A stretch of DNA of 64,000 nucleotides from Procambarus clarkii (GCF_040958095.1 NC_091175.1:20498003-20562002); one strand, 5' to 3'. Positions 21,401 to 33,619 are shown, counted from the stretch's first letter. Translations and numbers: made by a program. The notes: generated by a model not told the origin, from the sequence alone.

Positions 21401-24400
21401 TCACTCCCTGCCTCCCCTCACTCCCTGCCCCTGCCTCCCCTCACTCCCTGCTCCAGCCTCCCCTCACTCCCTGCTCCAGCCTCCCCTCACTCCCTGCTCC
21501 TGCTTCCCCTCACGCCCTGCTCCAGCCTCCCATCACTCCCTCCCTCCCCTCACTCCCTGCTCCTGCCTCCCCTCACTCCCTGCTCTAGCCTCCCCTCACT
21601 CCCTGCTCCTGCTTTCCCTCACTTCCTGCTCCAGCCTCCCCTCACTCCCTGCTCCTGCTTCCCCTCACTCCCTGCCCCTGCCTCCCCTCACTCCCTGCTC
21701 CAGCCTCCCCTCACTCCCTGCTCCAGCCTCCCCTCACTCCCTGCTCCAGCTTCCCCTCACTCCCTGCTCCTGCTTCCCTCACTCCCTGCTCCAGCCTCCC
21801 CTCACTCCCTGCCTCCCCTCACTCGCTGTCCCTGCCTCCCCTCACTCGCTGCCCCTGCCTCCCCTCACTCCCTGCCCCTGCCTCCCCTCACTCCCTGCTC
21901 CAGCCTCCCCTCACTCCCTGCCCCTGCCTCCCCTCACTCCCTGCCCCTGCCTCCCCTCACTCCCAGCCTCCCCTCACTCCCTGCTCCTGCCTCCCCTCAC
22001 TCCCTGCCCCAGCCTCCCCTCACTCCCTGCTCCTGCCTCCCCTCACTCCCTGCCCCTGCCTCCCCTCACTCCCCGCTCCACCCTCCCCTCACTCCCTGCC
22101 CCTGCCTCCCCTCACTCCCTGCCACTGCCTCCCCTCACTCCCTGCCTCCCCTCACTTCCTGCCCCTGCCTCCCCTCACTCCCTGCTAAAGCCTCCCCTCA
22201 CTCCCTGCCCCTGCCTCCCCTCACTCCCTGCTCCAGCCTCCCCTCACTCCCTGCTCCAGCCTCCCCTCACTCCCTGCTCCTGCCTCCCCTCACTCCCTGC
22301 TCCTGCCTCCCCTCACTCCCTGCTCCAGCCTCCCCTCACTCCCTGCCCCTGCCTCCCCTCACTCCCTGCTCCAGCCTCCCCTCACTCCCTGCTCCAGCCT
22401 CCCCTCACTCCCTGCTCCTGCTTCCCCTCACGCCCTGCTCCAGCCTCCCATCACTCCCTCACTCCCTGCTCCTGCCTCCCCTCACTCCCTGCTCCAGCCT
22501 CCCCTCACTCCCTGCTCCTGCTTCCCCCTCACTCCCTGCCCCTGCTTCCCCTCACTCCCTGCCCCTGCCTCCCCTCACTCCCTGCTCCAGCCTCCCCTCA
22601 CTCCCTGCTCCAGCCTCCCCTCACTCCCTGCTCCTGCCTCTCCTCACTCCCTGCTCCAGCCTCCCCTCACTCCCTGCTCCTGCTTCCCCTCACTCCCTGC
22701 TCTTGCCTCTCCTCACTCCCTGCTCCAGCCTCCCCTCACTCCCTGCCTCCCCTCACTCCCTGCCCCTGCCTCCCCTCACTCCCTGCTCCAGCCTCCCCTC
22801 ACTCCCTGCTCCAGCCTCCCCTCACTCCCTGCTCCTGCCTCTCCTCACTCCCTGCTCCAGCCTCCCCTCACTCCCTGCTCCTGCTTCCCCTCACTCCCTG
22901 CTCTTGCCTCTCCTCACTCCCTGCTCCAGCCTCCCCTCACTCCCTGCCTCCCCTCACTCCCTGCCCCTGCCTCCCCTCACTCCCTGCTCCAGCCTCCCCT
23001 CACTCCCTGCTCCAGCCTCCCCTCACTCCCTGCTCCTGCTTCCCCTCACGCCCTGCTCCAGCCTCCCATCACTCCCTCCCTCCCCTCACTCCCTGCTCCT
23101 GCCTCCCCTCACTCCCTGCTCTAGCCTCCCCTCACTCCCTGCTCCTGCTTTCCCTCACTTCCTGCTCCACCCTCCCCTCACTCCCTGCCCCTGCCTCCCC
23201 TCACTCCCTGCCACTGCCTCCCCTCACTCCCTGCCTCCCCTCACTTCCTGCCCCTGCCTCCCCTCACTCCCTGCTCCAGCCTCCCCTCACTCCCTGCCCC
23301 TGCCTCCCCTCACTCCCTGCTCCAGCCTCCCCTCACTCCCTGCTCCAGCCTCCCCTCACTCCCTGCTCCTGCCTCCCCTCACTCCCTGCTCCTGCCTCCC
23401 CTCACTCCCTGCTCCAGCCTCCCCTCACTCCCTGCCCCTGCCTCCCCTCACTCCCTGCTCCAGCCTCCCCTCACTCCCTGCTCCAGCCTCCCCTCACTCC
23501 CTGCTCCTGCTTCCCCTCCCGCCCTGCTCCAGCCTCCCATCACTCCCTCCCTCCCCTCACTCCCTGCTCCTGCCTCCCCTCACTCCCTGCTCCAGCCTCC
23601 CCTCACTCCCTGCTCCTGCTTCCCCTCACTCCCTGCCCCTGCTTCCCCTCACTCCCTGCCCCTGCCTCCCCTCACTCCCTGCTCCAGCCTCCCCTCACTC
23701 CCTGCTCCAGCCTCCCCTCACTCCCTGCTCCAGCCTCCCCTCACTCCCTGCTCCAGCCTCCCCTCACTCCTTGCTCCTGCTTCCCTCACTCCCTGCTCCA
23801 GCCTCCCCTCACTCCCTGCTTCCCCTCACTCCCTGCCCCTGCCTCCCCTCACTCCCTGCTCCAGCCTCCCCTCACTCCCTGCTCCAGCCTCCCCTCACTC
23901 CCTGCTCCTGCCTCTCCTCACTCCCTGCTCCAGCCTCCCCTCACTCCCTGCTCCTGCTTCCCCTCACTCCCTGCTCTTGCCTCTCCTCACTCCCTGCTCC
24001 AGCCTCCCCTCACTCCCTGCCTCCCCTCACTCCCTGCCCCTGCCTCCCCTCACTCCCTGCTCCAGCCTCCCCTCACTCCCTGCTCCAGCCTCCCCTCACT
24101 CCCTGCTCCTGCTTCCCCTCACGCCCTGCTCCAGCCTCCCATCACTCCCTCCCTCCCCTCACTCCCTGCTCCTGCCTCCCCTCACTCCCTGCTCTAGCCT
24201 CCCCTCACTCCCTGCTCCTGCTTTCCCTCACTTCCTGCTCCAGCCTCCCCTCACTCCCTGCTCCTGCTTCCCCTCACTCCCTGCCCCTGCCTCCCCTCAC
24301 TCCCTGCTCCAGCCTCCCCTCACTCCCTGCTCCAGCCTCCCCTCACTCCCTGCTCCAGCTTCCCCTCACTCCCTGCTCCTGCTTCCCTCACTCCCTGCTC

Positions 24401-27030
24401 CAGCCTCCCCTCACTCCCTGCCTCCCCTCACTCGCTGTCCCTGCCTCCCCTCACTCGCTGCCCCTGCCTCCCCTCACTCCCTGCCCCTGCCTCCCCTCAC
24501 TCCCTGCTCCAGCCTCCCCTCACTCCCTGCCCCTGCCTCCCCTCACTCCCTGCCCCTGCCTCCCCTCACTCCCAGCCTCCCCTCACTCCCTGCTCCTGCC
24601 TCCCCTCACTCCCTGCCCCAGCCTCCCCTCACTCCCTGCTCCTGCCTCCCCTCACTCCCTGCCCCTGCCTCCCCTCACTCCCCGCTCCACCCTCCCCTCA
24701 CTCCCTGCCCCTGCCTCCCCTCACTCCCTGCCACTGCCTCCCCTCACTCCCTGCCTCCCCTCACTTCCTGCCCCTGCCTCCCCTCACTCCCTGCTAAAGC
24801 CTCCCCTCACTCCCTGCCCCTGCCTCCCCTCACTCCCTGCTCCAGCCTCCCCTCACTCCCTGCTCCAGCCTCCCCTCACTCCCTGCTCCTGCCTCCCCTC
24901 ACTCCCTGCTCCTGCCTCCCCTCACTCCCTGCTCCAGCCTCCCCTCACTCCCTGCCCCTGCCTCCCCTCACTCCCTGCTCCAGCCTCCCCTCACTCCCTG
25001 CTCCAGCCTCCCCTCACTCCCTGCTCCTGCTTCCCCTCACGCCCTGCTCCAGCCTCCCATCACTCCCTCACTCCCTGCTCCTGCCTCCCCTCACTCCCTG
25101 CTCCAGCCTCCCCTCACTCCCTGCTCCTGCTTCCCCTCACTCCCTGCCCCTGCTTCCCCTCACTCCCTGCCCCTGCCTCCCCTCACTCCCTGCTCCAGCC
25201 TCCCCTCACTCCCTGCTCCAGCCTCCCCTCACTCCCTGCTCCTGCCTCTCCTCACTCCCTGCTCCAGCCTCCCCTCACTCCCTGCTCCTGCTTCCCCTCA
25301 CTCCCTGCTCTTGCCTCTCCTCACTCCCTGCTCCAGCCTCCCCTCACTCCCTGCCTCCCCTCACTCCCTGCCCCTGCCTCCCCTCACTCCCTGCTCCAGC
25401 CTCCCCTCACTCCCTGCTCCAGCCTCCCCTCACTCCCTGCTCCTGCCTCTCCTCACTCCCTGCTCCAGCCTCCCCTCACTCCCTGCTCCTGCTTCCCCTC
25501 ACTCCCTGCTCTTGCCTCTCCTCACTCCCTGCTCCAGCCTCCCCTCACTCCCTGCCTCCCCTCACTCCCTGCCCCTGCCTCCCCTCACTCCCTGCTCCAG
25601 CCTCCCCTCACTCCCTGCTCCAGCCTCCCCTCACTCCCTGCTCCTGCTTCCCCTCACGCCCTGCTCCAGCCTCCCATCACTCCCTCCCTCCCCTCACTCC
25701 CTGCTCCTGCCTCCCCTCACTCCCTGCTCTAGCCTCCCCTCACTCCCTGCTCCTGCTTTCCCTCACTTCCTGCTCCAGCCTCCCCTCACTCCCTGCTCCT
25801 GCTTCCCCTCACTCCCTGCCCCTGCCTCCCCTCACTCCCTGCTCCAGCCTCCCCTCACTCCCTGCTCCAGCCTCCCCTCACTCCCTGCTCCAGCTTCCCC
25901 TCACTCCCTGCTCCTGCTTCCCTCACTCCCTGCTCCAGCCTCCCCTCACTCCCTGCCTCCCCTCACTCGCTGTCCCTGCCTCCCCTCACTCGCTGCCCCT
26001 GCCTCCCCTCACTCCCTGCCCCTGCCTCCCCTCACTCCCTGCTCCAGCCTCCCTTCACTCCCTGCCCCTGCCTCCCCTCACTCCCTGCCCCTGCCTCCCC
26101 TCACTCCCAGCCTCCCCTCACTCCCTGCTCCTGCCTCCCCTCACTCCCTGCCCCAGCCTCCCCTCACTCCCTGCTCCTGCCTCCCCTCACTCCCTGCCCC
26201 TGCCTCCCCTCACTCCCTGCTCCAGCCTCCCCTCACTCCCTGCTCCTGCCTCCCCTCACTCCCTGCTGTTGCCTCCCCTCACTCCCTGCTCCTGCCTCCC
26301 CTCACTCCCTGCTCCTGCCTCCCCTCACTCCCTGCTCCTGCCTCCCCTCACTCCCCGCTCCAGCCTCCCCTCACTCCCTGCTCCTGCCTCCCCTCACTCT
26401 CTGCTCCAGCCTCCCCTCACTCCCTGCTCCAGCCTCCCCTCACTCCCTGCTCCTGCCTCCCCTCACTCCCTGCTCCTGCCTCCCCTCACTCCCTGCTCTT
26501 GCCTCCCCTCACTCCCTGCTGTTGCCTCCCCTCACTCCCTGCTGTTGCCTCCCCTCACTCCCTGCTCCTGCCTCCCCTCACTCCCTGCTCCAGCCTCCCC
26601 TCACTCCCTGCCTCCCCTCACTCCCTGCCTCCCCTCAATCCCTGCCCCTGCCTCCCCACACTCCCTGCTCCTGCCTCCCCTCACTCCCTACTCCTGCCTC
26701 CCCTCACTCCCTGCTCCTGCCTCCCCTCACTCCCTGCCCCAGCCTCCCCTCACTCCCTGCTCCTGCCTCCCCTCACTCCCTGCCCCTGCCTCCCCTCACT
26801 CCCTGCTCCAGCCTCCCCTCACTCCCTGCTCCTGCCTCCCCTCACTCCCTGCTCTTGCCTCCCCTCACTCCCTGCTCCTGCCTCCCCTCACTCCCTGCTC
26901 CAGCCTCCCCTCACTCCCTGCTCCAGCCTCCCCTCACTCCCTGCTCCTGCCTCTCCTCACTCCCTGCCTTCCCTCACTCCCTGCCCCTGCCTCCCCTCAC
27001 TCCCTGCTCCTGCCTCCCCTCACTCCCTTC
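18436..27030. repeat. 8.6-kb C-rich minisatellite, 23-bp unit
   Basis: The unit is TCCCCTCACTCCCTGCTCCA plus GCC, alternating with CTCCTGCC and CCCCTGCC versions and with shortened units lacking the last six bases. There are roughly 370 copies. Because 23 bases is two beyond a multiple of three and the unit lacks stops on the + strand, frames of 581-2,436 codons stay open, all encoding the same LPPLTPCSCLPSLPAPASPH motif. None has gene-like ends or splice sites. Confidence 0.98.
20555..25772. repeat. 2,609-bp higher-order duplication in the 23-bp array
   Basis: Rare variants recur at a fixed offset of 2,609 bases: GCTCCACCCTCC at 20,555 and 23,164, CTTCCCCTCCCG at 20,901 and 23,510, ACTCGCTGTC at 21,821 and 24,430, CCTGCTAAAG at 22,181 and 24,790. 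Two adjacent long blocks are therefore copies of one another. The ACTCGCTGTC marker recurs again at 25,965, 1,535 bases after its second copy, marking a further partial duplication. Confidence 0.88.
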
Positions 27031-27047
27031 CCCTCAAACAGTCATCA

Positions 27048-28009
27048 CCGACCTAGCAGCAGGTTTTGATACAGCAAACTGAGAAATCATACTGGAACAG
27101 CTTGCCGAGCTGGGAATACAAGGAAAATTACTGAAATAGATAAAGGGCTATTTGTCTTATCGAACAGCATATGTTTTGTTTAATGGTGTTAAACGCACAG
27201 AGAGCAAACACTTTGAACTGGGAACTCCACAAGGAGGGGTCCTCAGTCCCTTGTTGTTCAACGTTCTGATGCATAAACTTATTAAAGATCTTCCAACTAA
27301 TAATGAAGACACTGTCATTTGTTATGCTGCTGATATATGTTTACAGGCTGCCTCCGAGCCTAGAATGCAAGTTCTGCTCGACGCTTTTGCTACTAGAGCT
27401 GAGGAATGTGGTCTCCTTATCTCTGTACAGAAAACTCGTGCCCTCATTCCATGTGGTATTCCACCAGCCAATTATCATATAGATGGGCGAGCACTTGAGA
27501 ACTGCGAGTCTTACAGATACCTTGGTGTCCCCATTAACGACCCTCGGTACCTTTCTTCTCTCAAGAGGAGACTTTGGGAGAGATTAAAGCCCTTGCGGGT
27601 CCTTGTTGGTGTCAATCATGGACTTAACGTGAGACTTGCTAGAATGTTTTATGTATCATTTATACGCTCTGTGATTGACTACAATGCTCTACATCTCACA
27701 CTGTATACTGACAAAGAGCTGAAATCTCTTGAAACCTTGCAAAATGAAGCTATGCGTCTCATCCTTGGGGCTCCAAAGTCCACGAGAATAGTTAATATGA
27801 GAGCAGAGTTAAAATTACCTACCATAAGTGAGAGAATTTTGTCTATTAGCACAGTTTTCGGCGTGAAGGCATTGAGTAGATCTAGACAACACATGAAGTT
27901 TCAAGCTAAACTTTCTAATATGCTGCACTCACCTGAGGTCTATAGAAGAAGAACGAAATCTGATTATGTAATTTGGTTCTACAAGGTAGCAACTCCATCA
28001 AAATATTAA
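27048..28009 (+). pseudogene. I-like LINE reverse transcriptase segment, disabled
   Basis: In frame, RT motif A appears as DLAAGFDTAN, followed by TGA at 27,080 and TAG at 27,137. From 27,152 the frame is open for 285 codons with motif B (GTPQGGVLSPLLFN) and motif C as YAAD, where the usual YADD has lost its first aspartate (codon 27,329-27,331, GCT for GAT). The thumb region follows (ESYRYLGVPIND). Stops plus a lost metal-binding Asp make it inactive. The frame ends at 28,009, and the downstream domains continue in another frame, so one indel lies between 27,973 and 28,009. Confidence 0.85.
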
Positions 28010-29019
28010 ATATGTACCCAACTCAACTAATGATTAATCAGCCAATTACTCCATGGGATAACTGGGATCTATCAGTTGATTTTGTAAATGCGCCCAAGAA
28101 AGATAGTGTGCACTGTACATTATTAAAGCAGTTAACACTGAAAAGCATCACTGAAAGTACTCAGAGTATGGGTAACGATGTTTATCAGTGCTATACCGAC
28201 GGCTCTGTAGAAGAAGGTGGACGATGTACCGGATGTGCATGTAACATATTTGAACAATCATCTCTCGTACATACAGCAATGAAGCGCGTCAATGACTGGG
28301 CAAGTACAACTCAAACCGAACTTGCAGGCATATACCTTCCCACTGAATTTTTAAAAGGCAAAGGCAGTGGACTTATATACTGTGACTCGCAGAGTGCACT
28401 CCTGGCATTGAATGCACATAGTAGTGACACCCAGAAAATAGTCAGTGATATTCGAATGAATGTTTTAGCTGCTAAAGAAAACAGATTTGAAATTAAATTC
28501 CTATGGATACCATCAAATGTTGGCATCTCAAGACATGACACTGTTGATATGCTTGCTAAGACAGCCTGCAGAAAACCAGTGGTAGAAATTGATATGGGTG
28601 TTTCATTAGCAGTAACAAAGAGAATACTTAAACAAATATCTAATGAAAATCTCACCGACCTAACAAATTCTCAAAGACCTGAAAGTTGTAGCATTAAATA
28701 TTATGATAGATATCGTGAGGAGACATTCACATATGGGACTAATAGAACAAGAACCCGGCAATGTGATGTTATAGTGGCCAGAATACGCCTGGGATATAGA
28801 CGTATCTGGCAGCTTTCTCAAAACCCAAATGTCGAGTACACAATGTGTCAACTTTGTGAAAGAGAAAACATGCACTCTCTTGAACATTATATTGTAGAAT
28901 GTCCCATATTGACTTACTTTCGCCCTCCTGGGCTAAGGTATGCTGAACTCTGTAATTACTATATGAGTACTGGAACACTTGATGATATATTGGACTTGTA
29001 TCCAAGACTGACCATGTAA
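27973..29019 (+). pseudogene. I-like LINE RNase H and zinc-knuckle segment
   Basis: The frame holds 348 codons. The RNase H domain keeps all four expected acidic residues: D76 in TDGS, E116 in TQTELAG, D138 in CDSQSALLAL and D192 in HDTVDMLAK. A C-terminal CQLCERENMHSLEHYIVEC zinc-knuckle follows, and the frame ends in LDDILDLYPRLTM. RNase H would degrade template RNA during second-strand synthesis. The domain is separated from its RT by a frameshift near 27,990, so it is a broken LINE ORF2, not a host gene. Confidence 0.85.
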
Positions 29020-29561
29020 TGTATCATTATACAATGTATATATATGATGTAACTATATAACCTGAGCTTGTAAAAGCACCTTAATCACCTTCAGTGATTA
29101 AGTGCTTAATTGCACATTAGTTTCTCTATCAGCTATCTCACCCTGTTAGAGTAAAAGAGACAAATGTATGTGAATGCATGTGTGTGTGTATATATGTATA
29201 TGTACGTATATGTGTGTGGGTGTATGTATATGTATGTGTATAAAGTATATATGAAAGCTGATCAGAATTACATTTCACCTTTGTAAATGCACATTAATGA
29301 CACTATGTAAAAGACACATCGAACACTTTATGTAGGGCATACGTAAATCTGTGTATCTGTGTATTTACGTATGTAGGTTAGCTTAGCATTTTAAAAGCAC
29401 CGAATCACCTTCTGTGGTTGAGTGTTCAATAAACCCTTGAACTATATGTTTAACACATCTCTAACCCTGTCCGTGGAGGACAGAAGAAAATGTATATATG
29501 CTGGTTAGCATTGTAAATGTGTGGCCACGTCTGTGGTAGAAAATAATAATAATAATAAAAA

Positions 29562-29605
29562 CTCCCTCCCCGCTCCTGCCTCCCCTCACCCTGCCTCTCT
29601 GAGGG
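29562..29605. repeat. remnant of the 23-bp array after the LINE
   Basis: CTCCCTCCCCGCTCCTGCC, TCCCCTCACCCTGCC: about two units of the array continue directly after the LINE 3' end. The 29,606-30,169 stretch beyond is G-rich (runs of GGGG with TG and AG) and holds no gene. Confidence 0.75.
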
Positions 29606-30169
29606 CAGGGGGAGGCAGGGAGACGTTGCTGTGCCTTCAGCAACAATCAATGCAGCAGGACTGAGAGGGGAAATGGGGATGAGGGGGGGTAAGAGGTGGG
29701 TAAGGGGGGGGTGAGGGGTGTGTAAGGGGGTGGGGGTGAGGGGGGGCCTCATTTCACGCCAAATTTCCCTTTGGATCTCAGACGGGTAGCAAGGGCTCCG
29801 TTACTTCTCCCAGGACGGACTGGGCCAAATTGTAAACTAAGACAGACTAGGAGAGATTGTCCACTTACTCTTGACTGGCTGTTACATCACTGATTGTGCA
29901 GGAGGGGGGGGGGTTATGGGGAAGTTGCTGGCTTGTTGGGTGTGGGGGGGGGGGTTGATGAATCGTGATGGGTAGGTTGATGGGTAGAGGTGCGTGAGAG
30001 TCCATGAGAGGTGAGTAAGAGTGTCTTCCAGGCAGTGGTCAGAGAGTCACAGTGAGGGACGAACAGTCTGACTGGCTATGACACAGGCTTGTTTACTTTG
30101 ATGATAATAATCTAACTACGCGGCAGAATCACCACAGCTACGAACTTTACGCACGATGTCAAAGTATTG

Positions 30170-30480
30170 AAAGAAAAGATTACGAAAAATGGTTACTAGA
30201 CTTCAACACCAGCAAGTGTAAGGTGATACAAATAAAAACAAAAGACGGGAACAACCCCCCCCCCCCCACTACATATAACACCTGCAACTCTGCACACATT
30301 AACAAGATAACAATCACCCAGCTGTTACTGACCTTCAAATGAGCCATTCACGTCAATAGACGCCACCTTGGTGAGACCAGCCCTACAGTATGCAGCCCCA
30401 GCCTCAAGCCTCTCAACCGACAACAGCACAAAATCAAACTTGAAAAGATGCAGAGGTTTGCAACGAGGATTGACCCATAG
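30170..30480 (+). pseudogene. degenerate CR1-like RT fragment
   Basis: Translated stretches WLLDFNTSKCKVIQIK (near 30,190) and LVRPALQYAAPASS (near 30,370) match RT thumb motifs of the family at 44,031 (WLLEFNPSKCNVMKI, YVRPILEYAAPAWS). A poly-C run, indels and stops break the frame. The fragment ends at the (AG)n tract. Confidence 0.65.
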
Positions 30481-30497
30481 CTACGTGGGATGGAGTA

Positions 30498-30665
<168 letters not shown>

Positions 30666-30689
30666 AATACCATAATAGCAAAACTTGTT

Positions 30690-31560
30690 GGAACCACCGC
30701 CAGATTGTCAATCAAAGATAGCATACATAAATCGCTTCACAGAAACCTTCAATATAGAACAAGTGTATGGACGGATAATTTGGTCAGGATTCTGGAGAAA
30801 GTGGACTTGAAATAGACCATTATAAACAAAGGGGAAGATAGACCATATCAACACTTTCGGCAGCCTCCTTCATGGGAAGAATCGAGTCTAAAGATAATCA
30901 TTGAAGGATTACCAGTTAAAAAATCAGCATGTGACTCGCAGAGGCTCAAAGCAGTCATTGAACGACAAATGGAGCCCATCTCAAGACCCACAACCACTCT
31001 CATCTTCACAGACGGATCAGTTGATCAAGAAAGAGGTTGTGCTGGGGCAGCAGTTTACACTAACAACCATGAAGCTTACTGGAGCATCAATAGTGGGTGC
31101 TCAACATTGCATACAGACATATATGCCCTGAAGGACGCCATAAACTATACAATTGAAAATAATTTACATGATGTCATCACTCACACCAACTCTAAATCTT
31201 CACTCCAGGCATTGTTATCCAGTCAGCACAAAGATAATATACAACTCATCACAGAAATTCAACATATACGAAAAGAAGCCCATAATCTAGGGCTGTCAAT
31301 CAGCCTAAATTGGATACCAAGTCTCATTGGCATAGATGGTAATGAAAAGGCAGACTCACTAGCAAAAACTGTCACTGCTTTAACTGTTGTACAGGTTCAA
31401 ATACCTCCAAGTTTTTCACAGATTAAGGAGCAAATCAAGAAGAAAATACTCCCAACCATCAGAGGTCGCCACAGAGCCAAAGTAGCGGAGGGAAGATCCA
31501 CTGTGATATGGTACGAACAAGCCACTGGGTACTACTCTTTCAAGCCTGGCAAAAAGATAT
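30690..31560 (+). pseudogene. LINE RNase H fragment with eroded active site
   Basis: One frame runs from before 30,690 across a TGA or TAG-type stop at 30,813-30,815 and opens again through 31,673. From the ATG at 30,969 it shows RNase H: TDGS (D15), then TDIYAL where the usual Glu is Asp (D50), then TNSKSSLQAL where the usual Asp is Asn (N74), and NEKADSLAK (D129). Two of four catalytic positions are substituted. Sequence past about 31,560 belongs to another repeat. It is a relic of an RNase-H-bearing LINE, and the clade is not certain. Confidence 0.7.
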
Positions 31561-31562
31561 CC

Positions 31563-31680
31563 AGATGTTGTTGTTGTTGTTATAGATTCAGCTACTGGGA
31601 ACAAGTTCCAAGTAGCACGGGCTATGGTGAGCCCGTAGTGGACTTACCTGGCACAGGAGCGGGGCTGTGGTGAGATATCC
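31563..31680 (-). mobile_element. SINE-like repeat with (AAC)n end, - strand
   Basis: On the + strand it begins TGTTGTTGTTGTTATAGATTC, and on the - strand it ends in AACAACAACAACA after GTAGCTGAATCTATA. The CTACGGGCTCACC block is typical of a dispersed short repeat. It interrupts the LINE frame. I recall similar elements in decapods, but I cannot verify this. Confidence 0.5.
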
Positions 31681-31721
31681 AGACACACGATACACAGTTA
31701 TACTGTGGCTGATACGTCCGC

Positions 31722-31856
31722 CACCTCACCTCACATGGTTGGCCCTCACAATCACCTCACCTCATATGGTTGGCCCTCACAATCACCTCACCTCACATGG
31801 TTGGCCCTCACAATCACCTCACCTCACATGGTTGGCCCTCACAATCACCTCACCTC
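31722..31856. repeat. 31-bp minisatellite, 4 copies
   Basis: The unit is CACCTCACATGGTTGGCCCT followed by CACAATCACCT. One copy has CATATGG. Confidence 0.93.
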
Positions 31857-32330
31857 ACCTCACAAGTCTGGCCTCAATGTCACGCTACCTCACAAGTCTG
31901 GCCTCAATGTTACGTTACCTCACAAGTCTGGCCTCAATGTCACCTCACAAGTCTGGCCTCAATGTCACGTTACCTCACAAGTCTGGCCTCAATGTCACCT
32001 CACAAGTCTGGCCTCAATGTCACCTCACAAGTCTGGCCTCAATGTCACCTCACAAGTCTGGCCTCAATGTCACCTCACAAGTCTGGCCTCAATGTCACCT
32101 CACAAGTCTGGCCTCAATGTCACCTCACAAGTCTGGCCTCAATGTCACCTCACAAGTCTGGCCTCAACGCTACCTCACAAGTCTGGCCTCAATGTCACGT
32201 TACCTCACAAGTCTGGCCTTAATGTCACGTTACCTCACAAGTCTGGCCTCACTACCACCTCACCTCACCTCACAAGTCTGACCTCACTACCACCTCACCG
32301 CACTTCTCAAGTCTACAGTCACTATCACCA
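31857..32330. repeat. 25-30-bp minisatellite, ~17 copies
   Basis: The unit is CCTCACAAGTCTGGCCTCAA followed by TGTCA. Some units carry an extra CGTTA. It shares CCTCAC and TGGCC with the preceding 31-bp unit, so the two are probably related. The 32,331-32,900 stretch is unique. It includes a weak LINE-like GDMIATY translation near 32,570 and otherwise shows no feature. Confidence 0.93.
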
Positions 32331-32902
32331 GTCCGACACGTCACCTCACTTTGCATGTCTTGCCTCACTCGTCCTTCACCTCACTTAATTTGCCCTTCAT
32401 TACCAGGAGTCCCGAGTATCTCTTGCCAGATCTGATGACGACTTTGGAAGGAACACGTCATCTTAAATCAAGTCTGGTCTGGTCTTGGTGTGTCCTTACA
32501 TGACACCAGGTGCATGACACCAGCTTAGTGGTACAAGTTACTGGGGAATGTTAGACACCACTATAGGAGACATGATCGCAACGTACCCAATACTCGGGTC
32601 AATCAACTAGTTGTAATCTAGGATGGACTGTTTGGCACGAAAATGACATAGATTGTCTTGAGGTGAGCCACAGTAGCTAAACTTCATTGTCAGAGCTTCA
32701 GCGTGAAGTCAAGATATATATATTGTGAACTAGATATAAACGTCATTGTCACAATATAAAGGTATTGTAATCTAGCGGGAACTAGCTATAAAGAACTCAA
32801 ATGATGTGGAAATAAGTATTTCAGCTCATTAAAGGTTTACAAACGTGTCTCAACAGCTGAAGTTCAACAAAGGAAGCTTTAGTAGGCGAGTACTAATATA
32901 TG

Positions 32903-32904
<2 letters not shown>

Positions 32905-32942
<38 letters not shown>
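32905..32942. repeat. (CA)n microsatellite
   Basis: About 19 CA units. It is followed at 33,000-33,060 by a diverged LINE/SINE tail (CCTGCAAGCACAAATAGGTG). Confidence 0.96.
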
Positions 32943-32945
<3 letters not shown>

Positions 32946-33051
32946 GAGTCAGGAAATGGGACAGGAGTCAGTTGCTGTAAACAACGGATGGCTAGAAAGG
33001 TGGGATCCAAGAGTCAATGCTCGATCCTGCAAGCACAAATAGGTGAGTACA

Positions 33052-33345
33052 CACACACATTGTGTGACAAGGATGGATTATTTAACACGGGCGGTACACG
33101 CACAAGGGGACACAAGTGGAACCTGAGTACCCAAATGAGCCACAGGGACATTAGAAAGAAGTTTCTTCAGTGTCAGAGTGGTTAGTAAATGGAATGCATT
33201 AGGAAGTGATGTGGTGGAGGCTGACTCCATACACAGTTTCAAATGTAGATATGATAGAGCCCAATAGGCTCAGGAATTTGTACACCAGTTGATTGACGGT
33301 TGAGAGGCGGGACCAAAGAGCCAGAGCTCAACCCACTGGTATTGT
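33052..33345 (+). mobile_element. CR1-like LINE 3' fragment
   Basis: Translation shows KDGLFNTGGTRTRGHKWNLS and TQMSHRDIRKKF, then a frameshift and SKWNALGSDVVEADS, matching the C-terminus of the 44,031-46,289 ORF. The 3' UTR GAGCCCAATAGGCTCAGGAA and GAGAGGCGGGACCAAAGAGC follow. The terminal repeats are missing. The 33,346-33,619 stretch has no recognised feature. Confidence 0.85.
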
Positions 33346-33619
33346 TCTTTGATCATGTAGTTAGTATGAAGGCTGTGGCAAGAGAAGTAGAAGAGAGAAG
33401 AGGAAAACTAGTCTCCCATAAAGGAGGGAACCAAAAGGTCAGAGAGAAGGAAATAGAACTGGGATTAAAACAGCACTAAACACGATGGACTTTATAACGA
33501 GCAAATGTGAAAAGCCGAAGGAAAATTGACACCGTCCCTAAGAGAGGAAGAGATGAAGGAACTAAGAGGAAAATATTTTGCTCCTGGTTTGACAATAATT
33601 GGCAAGCACAGATGAGAAA

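Larger units (their letters stand above)
27036..29561 (+). mobile_element. I-clade-like LINE interrupting the 23-bp array
   Basis: The element starts inside the reverse transcriptase right after the last array units. It carries RT, RNase H and a C-terminal zinc knuckle, then a ~530-base 3' UTR, and ends in a TAA-type repeat (AATAATAATAATAA) at about 29,545-29,561, as I-clade elements do. Array-like CTCCCTCCCCGCTCCTGCC resumes at 29,566. It is 5'-truncated. Confidence 0.85.

Noticed and set aside
18340..27082. Frames of 1,082, 1,931, 2,436, 1,030 and 581 codons encoding Pro/Leu/Ser/Cys-rich protein
   Set aside because: They are the three + frames of a 23-bp minisatellite that lacks stop codons. 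All three frames encode the same motif, unit-length changes shift between them freely, and no start context, splice site or non-repetitive domain accompanies them.
32565..32640. LINE C-terminal relic (GDMIATYPIL-like reading)
   Set aside because: Only about ten residues match before stops appear. Too short to annotate separately, so it is mentioned in the flank of another entry.
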